From: Tritrichomonas foetus | Taxonomy: Eukaryota > Parabasalia > Tritrichomonadida > Tritrichomonadidae | NCBI GenBank assembly: GCA_001839685.1 | Contig: MLAK01000925.1 | Coordinates: forward strand, 1 to 46,269 | Direction: 5' to 3' | Length of the DNA stretch: 46,269 nucleotides | Part shown: one piece after another, positions 1 through 8,876 of the stretch | Position numbering within the stretch: position 1 is the first letter of the stretch | Layout: every line of letters starts with the position of its first letter | Notes under the pieces: generated by a model | The model's database searches: none | What the model was told of the DNA's origin: nothing | The model's input: the letters and a program-made list of their open reading frames with translations, nothing else | Program-made: the position numbers and the translations under genes

Positions 1-120
1 TATAAATATTCTTACATCATAAATTATTTATCAAATGGAAAAGCGAAAAATGTTAAATGAACCCTATTCGAAAATTTATTGAAAAATGCGAATTTTCATT
101 GATTTTTTTCTCATTGGATT

Positions 121-216
121 TTCGACCGTTTATTTACATTAACATCAAATGACCGGCCAAATTGACCGGTTAGGACGATAGAATTACTTGGCCGGTCAAC
201 GGTCAACAACACTACA
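121..216. repeat. Left terminal GACCGG repeat with hairpin
   Basis: A GACCGG-rich segment holds an 11-bp inverted repeat (150-160 pairs with 188-198). It ends in a 15-nt motif (200-214) that is the exact reverse complement of 46087-46101 at the other end of the window. Flanking sequence also resembles the right copy in inverted orientation (a GACCGGTCATTT-type block followed by a TGTAAA/GTTTAC-type block). This points to a dispersed repeat family, with one copy at each end of the window. No transposase is visible. Confidence 0.7.
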
Positions 217-595
217 TCATATGTGCCCATTTTAAGCGTCGAATAACAAAACTCAGAGGCAAAAATAATCATGTGGATTGTTCGAAATCACCGGTGATGA
301 TTTCCTATCAATTTTTTCTGAATGTGCAGAATTAATATTTGTCAATTGACAATTTTTTTTCAAATTTAGTGTCTAATTTGAAATATTATTATCGGAATTA
401 AAAATGAATATATTATGATAATTAACTATAAATAAAATAGTATAAATTTCTTTATGCCATATTTTATTATAATGTATGAGTGATAGTTTTCTAAGATTGA
501 GATACAGTCATATCTTAGAAATCCAAAATATTTTACACTTTTGAGAAATATGGTCAATAAAAGGTGAAAATATCGTGACAAAAAAATCTAATATA
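217..595. other. Non-coding left flank
   Basis: AT-rich sequence without a credible gene. The only structure seen is a 12-bp palindrome, ATCACCGGTGAT, at 287-298. An initiator-like TCATA lies near 508-512, about 85 nt before the first ATG, which is too far for the usual trichomonad spacing. Confidence 0.5.
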
Positions 596-1390
596 ATGAA
601 TAGATCCAAATACGTAAAGCCAAGAATCTCAAAAGAAGAAGAACTTGCTCTCACTAATTCCGAAATTGAACGCGTAAAGCAGCAGATGAAAGAAGAAGCC
701 ATGCAATTTCCCTCCATTCCAAACGATATATCTGACGAAAAGAAAGGAGAGCTTCTTCTTGAAGCTTTTCTAAAGGACGAACCATTCGATCGCTACGTCT
801 TCGCTTATATGAATATCAAAATAGCATTCCTTAATGCTGCCTTTCGAACTTGTGATCCAGAAATTATCGCATATGCACTTTTGGAAGTGAAAAGCACACT
901 CGACAATCGCGCGTTTGACCAAATACTCGATTCGGCTCCACAGTTCCGGGGCGCCTTCGAATATTTATCGAAGCCAAAAGTATCAGGGGTTTTGCGCGAT
1001 ACGAAGAAGATGCAAGATGAAGAGAAGCTAGACTACCTTGAAGATGAGCTCAAAAAGTCATCAGGATTTATGAAAGAAGTGATTAAAGATGAAATCGCCC
1101 GCTCAAAAGGTAGGCCACTAGCAGGGAAAGAGGAAGTTGACTTGAAATTCGAAAAAATTGTAAGCATGATTGCTGCTGGAACACCTGGCTATATAAATGC
1201 AAAAGAAATGACATCTAAGTTCAAACTCGTCAATAAATGGAAAGTAAATGTGAGTCCAATGCAAGGCGCCCTTTTTTGTCGAGCATTTAATTACCCACAG
1301 GCAATTGTTCAAGAGTTTGCAAGCTTGGTGACGGATGCGAAAGAAAAGGTAGCAATGGTTGAAGAATACGGAATTCGACCAGGACCATGA
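596..1390 (+). CDS. Vps16 C-terminal/SPE-39-like protein (tentative)
   Basis: A 264-residue soluble, helical protein. The frame is open from a GTG at 575, but in a eukaryote the first ATG at 596 (MNRSKYVKPRISKEEE) is the sensible start. After a charged N-terminus, a helical region includes an FLKDEPFDRYVFAYMNIK stretch and a DPEIIAYALLEVKSTL stretch. These resemble the helical repeats of the Vps16 C-terminal domain (found in Vps16 of HOPS/CORVET and in SPE-39/VIPAS39). Members of that family bind Vps33-type SM proteins and act in endosome-lysosome fusion. The family call is from pattern memory and is weak; at minimum this is a real gene, since codon use and GC rise against the flanks. No signal peptide or membrane segment is visible. 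Confidence 0.5.
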   Translation: MNRSKYVKPRISKEEELALTNSEIERVKQQMKEEAMQFPSIPNDISDEKKGELLLEAFLKDEPFDRYVFAYMNIKIAFLNAAFRTCDPEIIAYALLEVKSTLDNRAFDQILDSAPQFRGAFEYLSKPKVSGVLRDTKKMQDEEKLDYLEDELKKSSGFMKEVIKDEIARSKGRPLAGKEEVDLKFEKIVSMIAAGTPGYINAKEMTSKFKLVNKWKVNVSPMQGALFCRAFNYPQAIVQEFASLVTDAKEKVAMVEEYGIRPGP

Positions 1391-1858
1391 GTTTGTTGAT
1401 GTCTAAATACGAAAAAATGATGCATGTGTGGTATAAAAATGTAATTTAATTATTTATTAATAGATTAAAACAATAAAATAAAAAAATCTCCTTTCTTTTT
1501 ATATAATATTCCATAACCTATAAGACGAATATTTCTTCTTTATTTCACAGAATGCAACCAAGAATATTTCCTTAGGGTGATATCATTTGATATTTTTACC
1601 TCAGTGAAAAGCATCACCTAACAAAACAAAATGAAATGAAATGAAATACAGCGAAAGGAGATGAGAAACAAAATGAAATAAAATAAGAGAAATATGTGCT
1701 ATGAAAGGAGGAAGGGGAAAAAACATAAACATATGATAAATTGTATTTATAAAACATTGCACAAAAAAATAGCTAAAAGTCTGTACTGTGAAAACAATAA
1801 GTATGCTTTCCATTTTCCAAATCAAACTACGCACCAAAATATGAAGATTCGTGTTTGA
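1391..1858. other. Intergenic, convergent 3' ends
   Basis: AT-rich spacer between two convergent genes. It contains purine-rich AAATGAAAT-type runs (1625-1690). No credible gene or RNA was seen. Confidence 0.5.
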
Positions 1859-2722
1859 TTAAAACGTCTCAGTCATTTTCTGTAGATATACACAATCAAT
1901 TGGATCATAGGCACCTTTTGGCTCACAAACTTCATACAGTGGGCAGCCCTTGCATGGTGTTCGACCAATTGGACAGTTGGCAGGATGAAGTGAACCTGGT
2001 CTAAGTGTCTCCCTTTTCTTGTATATCCTTCCGCTGCTTATGGCTGCGCTCACGAGCTGCTCGGCTTCATCATCGCCGCATGGCAGATTTGAAACGCCTG
2101 AAGCCTTCACCTTTTTACGTAACTCTCGAACAGTAATTCCGGGTGACTGAGTAACGAAAGAAACGACATGTGGAATAATTTGGTCGACCAATTCTGAATT
2201 GAAAGTTGAATCTGAAAACCAAATTCCTCCCGTGACGTCGTTCGAAGGGTCCACGTTGTATAAAAAGTATGTCTTCTTCTTGTCGGTGACTGATGTGACC
2301 TCCTTGATAAGCTGCCGGTCTTTTAATTGCTTAATCAGGCCGACCATCTGTTTTTCGTCGATGTTGGCGCGCTTCTTCAAATCGCCACGCCAGATTCCTC
2401 GCTGGCCGGATTCTTCGATTAAAGCGTAAAGTTTATGATGTTCCTCGTTCAGGCCTGAGAAAACGTCCCATAAATCGTCTGGAACATATCGGTATCTATT
2501 CCGGCCGTCTTCGAGCTGTACGTGACGAATGTTTCCGTTGGTGATGAAGTGGCGTAAAAATTTAAGGATCATTGCAGATTCGATTGGCCCTTCTTTTTCT
2601 AACGCTTGTTTTAATTCTTCTGGTGAGAAATTGTGATCGGGGTCATCTTGAAATACCTTAAGTACTCGGCCAATGATTGCTTTTTGTCTGATTTCATCTC
2701 TTTTTGCTTGAACTTTCGACAT
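1859..2722 (-). CDS. RPC6: RNA polymerase III subunit RPC6 (RPC34/POLR3F)
   Basis: A 287-residue protein, close to the usual 300-320 of this subunit. RPC6 belongs to the TFIIE-like RPC3/RPC6/RPC7 subcomplex that helps open the promoter at tRNA and 5S genes in the nucleus. Two winged-helix regions fill the N-terminal half. The diagnostic block KKKTYFLYNVDPSNDVTGG, followed by WFSDSTFNSELVD, lies near residues 148-180. The C-terminus carries the cysteine cluster CPIGRTPCKGCPLYEVC and a later PIDCVYL, which is the family's 4Fe-4S ligand set. The start ATG has an initiator TCACT 10 nt upstream on the same strand (2733-2737). All family landmarks are intact, so this is a confident call. Confidence 0.93.
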   Translation of the reverse strand: MSKVQAKRDEIRQKAIIGRVLKVFQDDPDHNFSPEELKQALEKEGPIESAMILKFLRHFITNGNIRHVQLEDGRNRYRYVPDDLWDVFSGLNEEHHKLYALIEESGQRGIWRGDLKKRANIDEKQMVGLIKQLKDRQLIKEVTSVTDKKKTYFLYNVDPSNDVTGGIWFSDSTFNSELVDQIIPHVVSFVTQSPGITVRELRKKVKASGVSNLPCGDDEAEQLVSAAISSGRIYKKRETLRPGSLHPANCPIGRTPCKGCPLYEVCEPKGAYDPIDCVYLQKMTETF

Positions 2723-2732
2723 TAATTACAAA

Positions 2733-2737
2733 AGTGA
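2733..2737 (-). promoter_or_regulatory. Trichomonad initiator (Inr) of RPC6
   Basis: Reads TCACT on the minus strand, 10 nt before the ATG at 2722. It fits the trichomonad initiator TCA+1 Py(T/A) and the very short 5' UTRs of these organisms. Confidence 0.6.
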
Positions 2738-3054
2738 CTAAAATCTTCAATTCTCAAAATTCTTTGATTTTAAATAAATCATATAAACTTTTTCAATAAA
2801 AATGTTGTCATCACAAATTAATTCCATTTTCTGATACTACTTGGTCCAGTAGTGTTACTCAGATTTTCTATATATCTTCACGATCAAAAGTCAATCTGCA
2901 GCAAAGCATCTGTCATCAAAAAATCAATCCATTTAAAAATATCATAATGTGGGAATTTTCTGGTGTAGTTTGCATATCTAAGTCAAAAAATAACAATAAT
3001 AGCTATAACATTAAATGATAAAAATTTAAAAAACTAAAATAAATAAATAAAATT
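2738..3054. other. Intergenic AT-rich spacer
   Basis: About 320 bases between two minus-strand genes. It must hold the upstream promoter of RPC6 and the 3' end of the RhoGAP gene. Nothing else was recognised. Confidence 0.4.
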
Positions 3055-6000
3055 TCAGGCATTAAGCTGTGGTTGTTGTGGTTTCGTTTTGTCTGTAATA
3101 TATTCCGGATTGAGAGGATAAAGAGAAGAAGTATCCAAAAAGTTAAGGCAGTATTCACAGAACATTGGTGCATATTTCTTTACACGCCTTTGTTGGAATT
3201 CTTCAAGTTGACGAGTTGGTTCAACAACAATATGTGGACCAAATGCTTCAGAAATCTTCTTAATATCCATTCCTGTTCTTTTTTGATACTTAAGGAAGTG
3301 CTTCAAGAAACCAATCAAGTATTCTAAAGTTCGAAAGTGAACAGTTGGTAGTAACACGATAATTGCATTAAATCTATTTTGTTCACTAAGTTCAATGAAT
3401 TGATCAAGGATTGAAGCAGGAATGATTGAATCAGTGAGAGTGTTAAGCCAATAAATAAGAAGATCAATAACTGTCTTAAGCTTTTCTTCTTTATCGATAC
3501 CATTATTTGATAAGGCATAATTCTTCAAGTTAACTGGACTATGTGGCATGTATGCAATTAAAGTGAAGAACATCTTATGATTTGTACCTGCTGGTTTACT
3601 GTTCAAATATGGATACTTCCCACGGAAAAGGCCAAGAAGGATGAGAGCCTGACAAATTAAATAAAGTGGAATTGGAATGGGTGTCTTAGGGAACCTCTTC
3701 TTTTGTGACCAGATGATTTCATAAAGTGATGTATGGAACATTGATAAACCATAGAAACATGCATAAGGAATCAATTTCATCGTTTCTGAATCTTCTTCAT
3801 GTCTGTTTACACCAATACAAATTCTTTCCTTAAGCCTGATAAATGAAAACTTGGCTAGCATTTTAATTGCACAGGATTCATTTTTGAAGTTCTTGTACAT
3901 GTGGCTAATGACATAGTTTCTGATGAGATCTGTTGGAGCAAAAAGAGTAGAAATAAGAAGGAAGGTCATCCATCCCTTAATTGCTATATCTTCATTTGGA
4001 CAGTTACTTGTGTATTTAATAAGTTGTGCATAAACTTCATCAATTAATGTTGGATCGCTATTGATGATTCTTACAACTTTTTGGCTATCTAGTGTGAGAA
4101 TTGCAAGACTAATTTGATTTCCAAGATCTTTCTTTGATTCATCAACTGATGCAAGGAGTGGCTTATAAAGTGGTTCTTCATTATAAGTAATGAGTGCTTC
4201 AATTGGTTCTGAACGAAGGAATTTTCCTTTAACGTGGAACTTCCTGAAGTTCAATTTACCGAATTCTTCAAAAGAATATGCATTACAAAGATTCATGATG
4301 GTGTCATGATTTGAAGAACGTGCAAGGTTGAAATGCATACTTACGAGTTCCTTAATATCAATTGTTGCTTTGAATGTAACTGGTGCATATTCATGACACT
4401 CTTCTTCTTCTTTGAATTCTTCTAAGACTATTTCTGGTTCTTCTTGTTTCTGGAACATCTTTGGAACTGGTGCTGGTGCTGGTGCTGGTGCTGGCTCTGG
4501 TGTTGGCTCTGGATCTGGTGTTGGTGCTGGCTCTGGTGTTGGTGCTGGATCTGGTGTTGGTTCTTCTGCTTCTTCCTCTTCCTCTTCTTCTTCGTATTCG
4601 ATAATATATTGAACTTTTGTACCATCTGACATGATTTCTTCTTTTGTTTCTGTATGCTTTGGTTTTGTTGGTTTTGTTGGCTTTGGTTTCTTTGGCTTTG
4701 GTGCTGGTGCTAGTGCTGGAGGATGAGGAGGAGGAGGTTCTTCAGCAGCTGAAGAAGGAGGAGAAGGTTGTTCTTCAGTAGATGGAGGAGGAAGAGAAGG
4801 CTGTTCTTCAGCAGCTGGAGGAGAAGAAGAAGGTTGTTCTTCAGTAGCTGGAGTAGGAAGAGAAGGTTGTTCTTCAGCAGCTGAAGAAGGAGGAGAAGGA
4901 GAAGAAGGTTGTTCTTCAGTAGCTGGAGTAGGAAGAGAAGGTTGTTCTTCAGCAGCTGAAGAAGGAGGAGAAGGCTGTTCTTCAGAGGCTGGAGGAGGAG
5001 AAGAAGGTTGTTCTTCAGAGGCTGGAGGAGGAGAAGAAGGTTGTTCTTCAGAGGCTGGAGGAGGAGAAGAAGGTTGTTCTTCAGAGGCTGGAGNAGGAAG
5101 AGAAGGCTGTTCTTCAGCAGCTGAAGAAGGAGGAGTAGGGGGTGGGGATGAAGCAATTTCTTCAAGTTGGTTTACTTCTGCTTCTGATGCATCACTACTC
5201 TTGTATGAAATGGTTTCACTAATGAGATTGATGAACTCCAATTCCCCAGACTTGTGACGACTGTGTGAGCCACCAATGAGGTTTGGATCTGAATTGTTTT
5301 TGTATAAAGCATGTCCACGTCTTGGTGGGAAATAGAGATCCATGTTGAGGATGAGTGGTACGTATCTTTGGATTAATTCTTTGGTCTTCGGGATATGAGT
5401 TTGGGAAAGCTTGAATGGTGGTGGACCACAGTATGGAGGCTCAAGCACACGGCTTCCTTGGGTAGTGGATCTTGGCCTGCCTTGGTTTATGGAGTTTGGT
5501 CTTTGGTTGGTGGAGTTTAGCATGTTTTGGTTGGTGGAGTTTGGTCTGCGTTGGTTTACACTTTGTTGGTTTGGACGGGGTTGCGGGGACTGTGGGGCAC
5601 CTGAGTCAATGTGTGGTGGAAGGATATCTGGTGGTGGTGCTTGCTGTGGAACTTGTTGTGGATCTGCGTCACCAGAAACAGGTGGTGTTGGTGGAGGAAG
5701 TGAAGCTCCGCCTTGTGCTGAAGCCAATCCTGCTGGTGGAAGGGAAGGAGGAGGGGGTGGGGGTGATGGAGCACCTCCAGTTGGTAGGGGTGGTGCCTGC
5801 TGTTGAGGTTGTTGTTGTGGGGGTGTTGGCGTTGGTTGTTGAGGTGGTGGTGGAGCCTGTACTGGAAAAGGCGGTGGTGGGGGTTGTTGAGATGGGAATG
5901 CTGGTGGTGGTGGTTGCTGGGCAGGAAATGCTGGAGGAGGAGGTTGTTGAGATGGGAATGCTGGTGGTGGTGGTTGTTGGGCAGGAAATGCAGGTTGTTT

Positions 6001-6738
6001 AGGTTGTTGCATTTGTTGTTGTTGCATATGTCTCATTCTCATTTGTTGCATGTAAGCTTGTTGTTGTGGTGTAAGTTGTTGTTGCTGATGTCCCGATTGC
6101 GGTTGCCGCATTTGCTGCTGTTGCATTTGTTGTTGTTGCATTTGTTGTTGTTGCATTTGCTGTTGTTGCATTTGCTGCTGTTGCATTTGTTGTTGTTGCA
6201 TCTGTCTCATTCTCATTTGTTGCATGTAAGCTTGTTGTTGTGGTGTAAGTTGTTGTTGTTGCTGTCCTGGATGAGGTTGTTGTTGTTGTTGCTGTCCCGA
6301 TTGAAGATGCTGTTGTGGAGATGGCTGGCCGGGTTGGCCTAGTTGTTGTGACTGTTGGGGATTTGGACTTGGAGTAACTCCAGGCTGCCCTGGTTGCTGT
6401 TGTTGTCGCATTTGTTGCATGTAGGCTTGCTGTTGTTGTTGTGTAAGTTGTTGTTGTTGCTGTCCGGGATGGGGTTGTTGCTGTGGATTGGGATTTGGAG
6501 GAGATCCAAGTTGGCCTTGTTGTTGAGGCTGGCATTGAGCTGGATCTCCATGTTGTTTGACATTGACATTCATTCCGGGAGGGCGGTAAATGATTTGTTT
6601 TGTCACATTCGAAAAAATTACAGCGTCTGCAGGAAAAGTATATGTCGAAAATTTCGTCGAGGGTTCAACGTAATATTTTTTACCATCAGGCGTTTGAATC
6701 TCAACAAAAGTGCGAATTTTTGGTTGAGATGTCGCCAT
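3055..6738 (-). CDS. WW-like / MyTH4 / RhoGAP protein (Vilse/ARHGAP39-type)
   Basis: A 1227-residue protein predicted to accelerate GTP hydrolysis on a Rho/Rac GTPase and so act on actin. The N-terminus (residues about 9-40) reads like a degenerate WW module (TPDGKKYYVEPSTKFSTYTF). Residues about 85-300 are Gln-rich, then come Pro-rich runs, a tandem array of AEEQPSSPPP-type repeats, an acidic run and PTPEPAP repeats. Residues about 784-960 match a MyTH4 domain (IDEVYAQLIKYTSN, EDIAIKGWMTFLL). Residues about 985-1200 match RhoGAP (YGLSMFHTSLYEII, then LGLFRGKYPYL), with the arginine finger at Arg1039. The order WW-like, MyTH4, RhoGAP matches animal Vilse/ARHGAP39. One N (5094) in the repeat array leaves one codon undefined. 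A slightly different array length in the true genome is possible. Confidence 0.85.
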   Translation of the reverse strand: MATSQPKIRTFVEIQTPDGKKYYVEPSTKFSTYTFPADAVIFSNVTKQIIYRPPGMNVNVKQHGDPAQCQPQQQGQLGSPPNPNPQQQPHPGQQQQQLTQQQQQAYMQQMRQQQQPGQPGVTPSPNPQQSQQLGQPGQPSPQQHLQSGQQQQQQPHPGQQQQQLTPQQQAYMQQMRMRQMQQQQMQQQQMQQQQMQQQQMQQQQMQQQQMRQPQSGHQQQQLTPQQQAYMQQMRMRHMQQQQMQQPKQPAFPAQQPPPPAFPSQQPPPPAFPAQQPPPPAFPSQQPPPPPFPVQAPPPPQQPTPTPPQQQPQQQAPPLPTGGAPSPPPPPPSLPPAGLASAQGGASLPPPTPPVSGDADPQQVPQQAPPPDILPPHIDSGAPQSPQPRPNQQSVNQRRPNSTNQNMLNSTNQRPNSINQGRPRSTTQGSRVLEPPYCGPPPFKLSQTHIPKTKELIQRYVPLILNMDLYFPPRRGHALYKNNSDPNLIGGSHSRHKSGELEFINLISETISYKSSDASEAEVNQLEEIASSPPPTPPSSAAEEQPSLPXPASEEQPSSPPPASEEQPSSPPPASEEQPSSPPPASEEQPSPPSSAAEEQPSLPTPATEEQPSSPSPPSSAAEEQPSLPTPATEEQPSSSPPAAEEQPSLPPPSTEEQPSPPSSAAEEPPPPHPPALAPAPKPKKPKPTKPTKPKHTETKEEIMSDGTKVQYIIEYEEEEEEEEAEEPTPDPAPTPEPAPTPDPEPTPEPAPAPAPAPVPKMFQKQEEPEIVLEEFKEEEECHEYAPVTFKATIDIKELVSMHFNLARSSNHDTIMNLCNAYSFEEFGKLNFRKFHVKGKFLRSEPIEALITYNEEPLYKPLLASVDESKKDLGNQISLAILTLDSQKVVRIINSDPTLIDEVYAQLIKYTSNCPNEDIAIKGWMTFLLISTLFAPTDLIRNYVISHMYKNFKNESCAIKMLAKFSFIRLKERICIGVNRHEEDSETMKLIPYACFYGLSMFHTSLYEIIWSQKKRFPKTPIPIPLYLICQALILLGLFRGKYPYLNSKPAGTNHKMFFTLIAYMPHSPVNLKNYALSNNGIDKEEKLKTVIDLLIYWLNTLTDSIIPASILDQFIELSEQNRFNAIIVLLPTVHFRTLEYLIGFLKHFLKYQKRTGMDIKKISEAFGPHIVVEPTRQLEEFQQRRVKKYAPMFCEYCLNFLDTSSLYPLNPEYITDKTKPQQPQLNA
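4710..5140 (-). repeat. Coding minisatellite (AEEQPS-Pro array)
   Basis: Inside the RhoGAP gene, a run of about a dozen near-identical 30-45-bp units encodes Ala/Ser-Glu-Glu-Gln-Pro-Ser followed by Pro/Ser residues. Unit length varies in steps of three bases, so the frame is kept. The N at 5094 lies in this array and suggests assembly uncertainty in copy number. Confidence 0.85.
5997..6540 (-). repeat. Coding CAA/CAG/ATG repeat tract (Gln-rich)
   Basis: Codes for Gln runs broken by Met, Arg and Ala-Tyr-Met-Gln-Gln modules in the RhoGAP protein. The unit LTPQQQAYMQQMR recurs, so this is partly a longer minisatellite and not just a trinucleotide run. Confidence 0.8.
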
Positions 6739-7701
6739 TTTGATATTATAAAGGATTTTTCTATAATTTGAATTTGATGAGTGCTTACTTTTTCATTGAG
6801 ATGAGCAGGGGAAATTAAATTGATTCAAAAATTGAAGAGAGAAAAAAGGTCTCTCTATATAAATCTCTTTCGATTTATAAAGTATTGAATATTTGTCTAA
6901 TTTGTGGTTTATTTGAAAATATTTCTATGTCCAGTTCAGATATTCATTCAAAAAAAAAAAATCTTTAATAAGAATATATTGAAAAAATAACAATGAAATA
7001 TTCAATACGATTCTATTGTTTTTCATTATTTCCAAAATTCACTTTGTCAATAGGAAATTTTAAAATAAATGTTCCACTGTTAAAACAGTTCAGAAAGAAT
7101 TCACTCCTGAAGATCAATACCTAATCAGGAAAGGGGGGAAAAGTACCTTCTCATATCAATAAATAGTGATCGAAATATATATTTTCGATGCATTCAATGG
7201 AACATTACAATTTCAAAAGTATCGAGAAATCGGTTTCTCTTAAATTAAATGATAAGATGAATGTTGTTGAAAAAATTGACTAACCTATATCTTTCACAGA
7301 AAATTCTGATAGAATATCATCTTTTTCAGATAAATCAGAATAAGTCAAATAAGTATTACATCAGAATCATCTTATTCTCACAAATGAATATTAATAATAT
7401 ACTTGTACATTGAATATAATATTCTAATTTTAATATATTTCGAAAAATATTAGAGCTGTGATCTATTTTTAAGTCAGATATTTACAAGATATTTTTTCCA
7501 AGAAATTCAATTATATCAATAATTGAATGCATAATGTAATTGATAATCTATTACGCTTCGAAACAAACATCAGTCAATTATTTGTGTTGAGAAAACACGA
7601 TATTATAACCATATAACAATAGAAAAAGTTAATGCTAATAGGCTATTTAAGTATGCAAAAAGTTGAATGGTATTAACGTTTAAAATAAAAATCTTCGAGA
7701 T
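6739..7701. other. Intergenic, divergent promoters
   Basis: About 960 bases of very AT-rich sequence between divergent genes. No open frame of note was seen. Short A-runs (6951-6960) and scattered TATA-like strings are present, but nothing that decides a function. Confidence 0.5.
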
Positions 7702-7711
7702 TCATATCATA
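7702..7711 (+). promoter_or_regulatory. Double initiator upstream of the ARL3-like gene
   Basis: Two initiator matches (TCATA at 7702-7706 and TCATA at 7707-7711) lie 11-20 nt before the ATG at 7722. This supports the tiny first exon proposed for the gene. Confidence 0.55.
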
Positions 7712-7721
7712 ACATCGATAA

Positions 7722-8876
7722 ATGGTATTTAATCTTTTCTAACAACAGGGTGGGAATGCTAGTAGGGCAAAAAAGAAATTACTGTATTTTTAAAACTCTA
7801 ACATCAGATTTTTAGGATTAGATAATGCTGGAAAGTCGTCTATTCTTGAAGCGCTGACTGGCGGATTTCCACAAGAAACTGCGCCAACTCGTGGTTATAA
7901 AATGAAACAACTCGCGTACAGTGGGATGGAATTCACAGTTTTTGATATCGGCGGTCAACAATCTTTGAGACTTCACTGGGCAGACTATTACGATAAAGTT
8001 GCAGGTATTGTGTGGGTCATCGACAGCACGGATCGACGGCGGATGTTTGAGACAGGTCTCGAATTAGCAACAATATTGAAAGATCCAAAGCTTGATGGAA
8101 TTCCTCTTCTCATTATGGCCAATAAGCAAGACCTGGTCACTGCAATGCCGGCCGATGAGATAACACTTGAACTTGAGCTTCATTCTATCCGAAATCGAAA
8201 TTGGCACATTCAGAACAGCTCAGCAATTGAAGATATTGGAATAGAAGAGGGAATGAAATGGATGGTCCAATCATTGACGCCTCAGACCAAAGACCAAGTC
8301 GCTCAGGCAGAAAGAGAACTGGCTGCACTCAAAGCACAGAAAGAACAAAGAATTCTTCAAAAGAAAGAAGCTGAGAGAAACAAAGAATTGGCTGAGAAGA
8401 AAGCAAAAGAAGCAAAAGAAGCAAAAAAGGCACAAAAAGCCGAAAAGACAAAGAAAGAAACTGATCCCGAAAAGCTCAAAAAGAAGAAAGAAAAAGAAGA
8501 AGCTTTGCAGAAGGCAAAAGAAGAAAAAGAAGCAAAAAAGAAGGCAAAAGAAGACGCAAAAGCAAAAGAAAAAGAAGAAAAAAAGAAAGCAAAAGAAGAT
8601 GCAAAAGCGAAAGAAAAAGAAGAAAAAGAATCCAAAAAGAAGAAGAAAGAAGAAAAGCCAAAGAAGGAAAAAAAGTCGAAGAAAGAAGAAAAGTCCAAAG
8701 AAAAGAAGAAGAAAGATAAAAAAGGTGAAGAACTTGATCCCGATGATGATGGAGTTGCTAAAGATGAACCAAGTGATGAAGCGCCGCCAAAAGAAGAAAA
8801 ATCAGAATCTAGTAAACATTCTAATAGTGAAAAGAAAGATGATAAAGAAGAAAGTGCAAGTGATAAAGAAGAATAA
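7722..8876 (+). CDS. ARL3-like small GTPase with Lys/Glu-rich tail, three exons
   Basis: Proposed exons are 7722-7724 (the ATG alone), 7749-7783 and 7808-8876, giving 368 residues. Splicing creates MGGNASRAKKKLLFLG, which starts with a myristoylation-type MGxxxS motif and then runs straight into the P-loop GLDNAGKSS. Further G motifs are the switch I region APTRGYKM, the switch II DIGGQQ, NKQD, and the SSA-type G5. Blocks such as DEITLELELHSIRNRNWHIQ and the EEGMKWM ending resemble ARL3, a ciliary/flagellar lipid-cargo GTPase, which fits a flagellate. From about residue 190 a roughly 180-residue Lys/Glu/Ala coiled tail follows, ending acidic; ordinary ARL3 stops before it. Without splicing both introns introduce TAA stops. 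The GTPase call is firm and the exon structure is well supported. The tail's role is unknown. Confidence 0.88.
7725..7748 (+). other. 24-nt spliceosomal intron 1 of the ARL3-like gene
   Basis: Starts GTATTT and ends CTAACAACAG. The acceptor resembles the trichomonad ACTAACACACAG branch-point/acceptor block. It directly follows the ATG codon (phase 0). Read through unspliced, it gives TAA within seven codons. A second donor with the same ATG-GTATT layout lies at 7667-7671 and would give the same protein with a 79-nt intron. Confidence 0.75.
7784..7807 (+). other. 24-nt spliceosomal intron 2 of the ARL3-like gene
   Basis: Starts GTATTTTT and ends CTAACATCAG, the same length and motifs as intron 1. 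Removing it joins ..AKKKL and LFLGLDNAGKSS in frame (phase 2), exactly restoring the strand before the P-loop. Retention gives TAA within four codons. Confidence 0.82.

Noticed and set aside
508..717. Minus-strand frame over the start of the first gene
   Set aside because: Antisense to a real coding region, with AT-driven composition and no motif.
1601..1837. 78-residue minus-strand frame
   Set aside because: His/Phe-rich translation of AT-rich spacer, with no homology or initiator.
4428..6769. Many long frames on both strands across the RhoGAP repeat region
   Set aside because: Repeats with unit lengths divisible by three stay open in all frames; only the frame with MyTH4 and RhoGAP domains is real.
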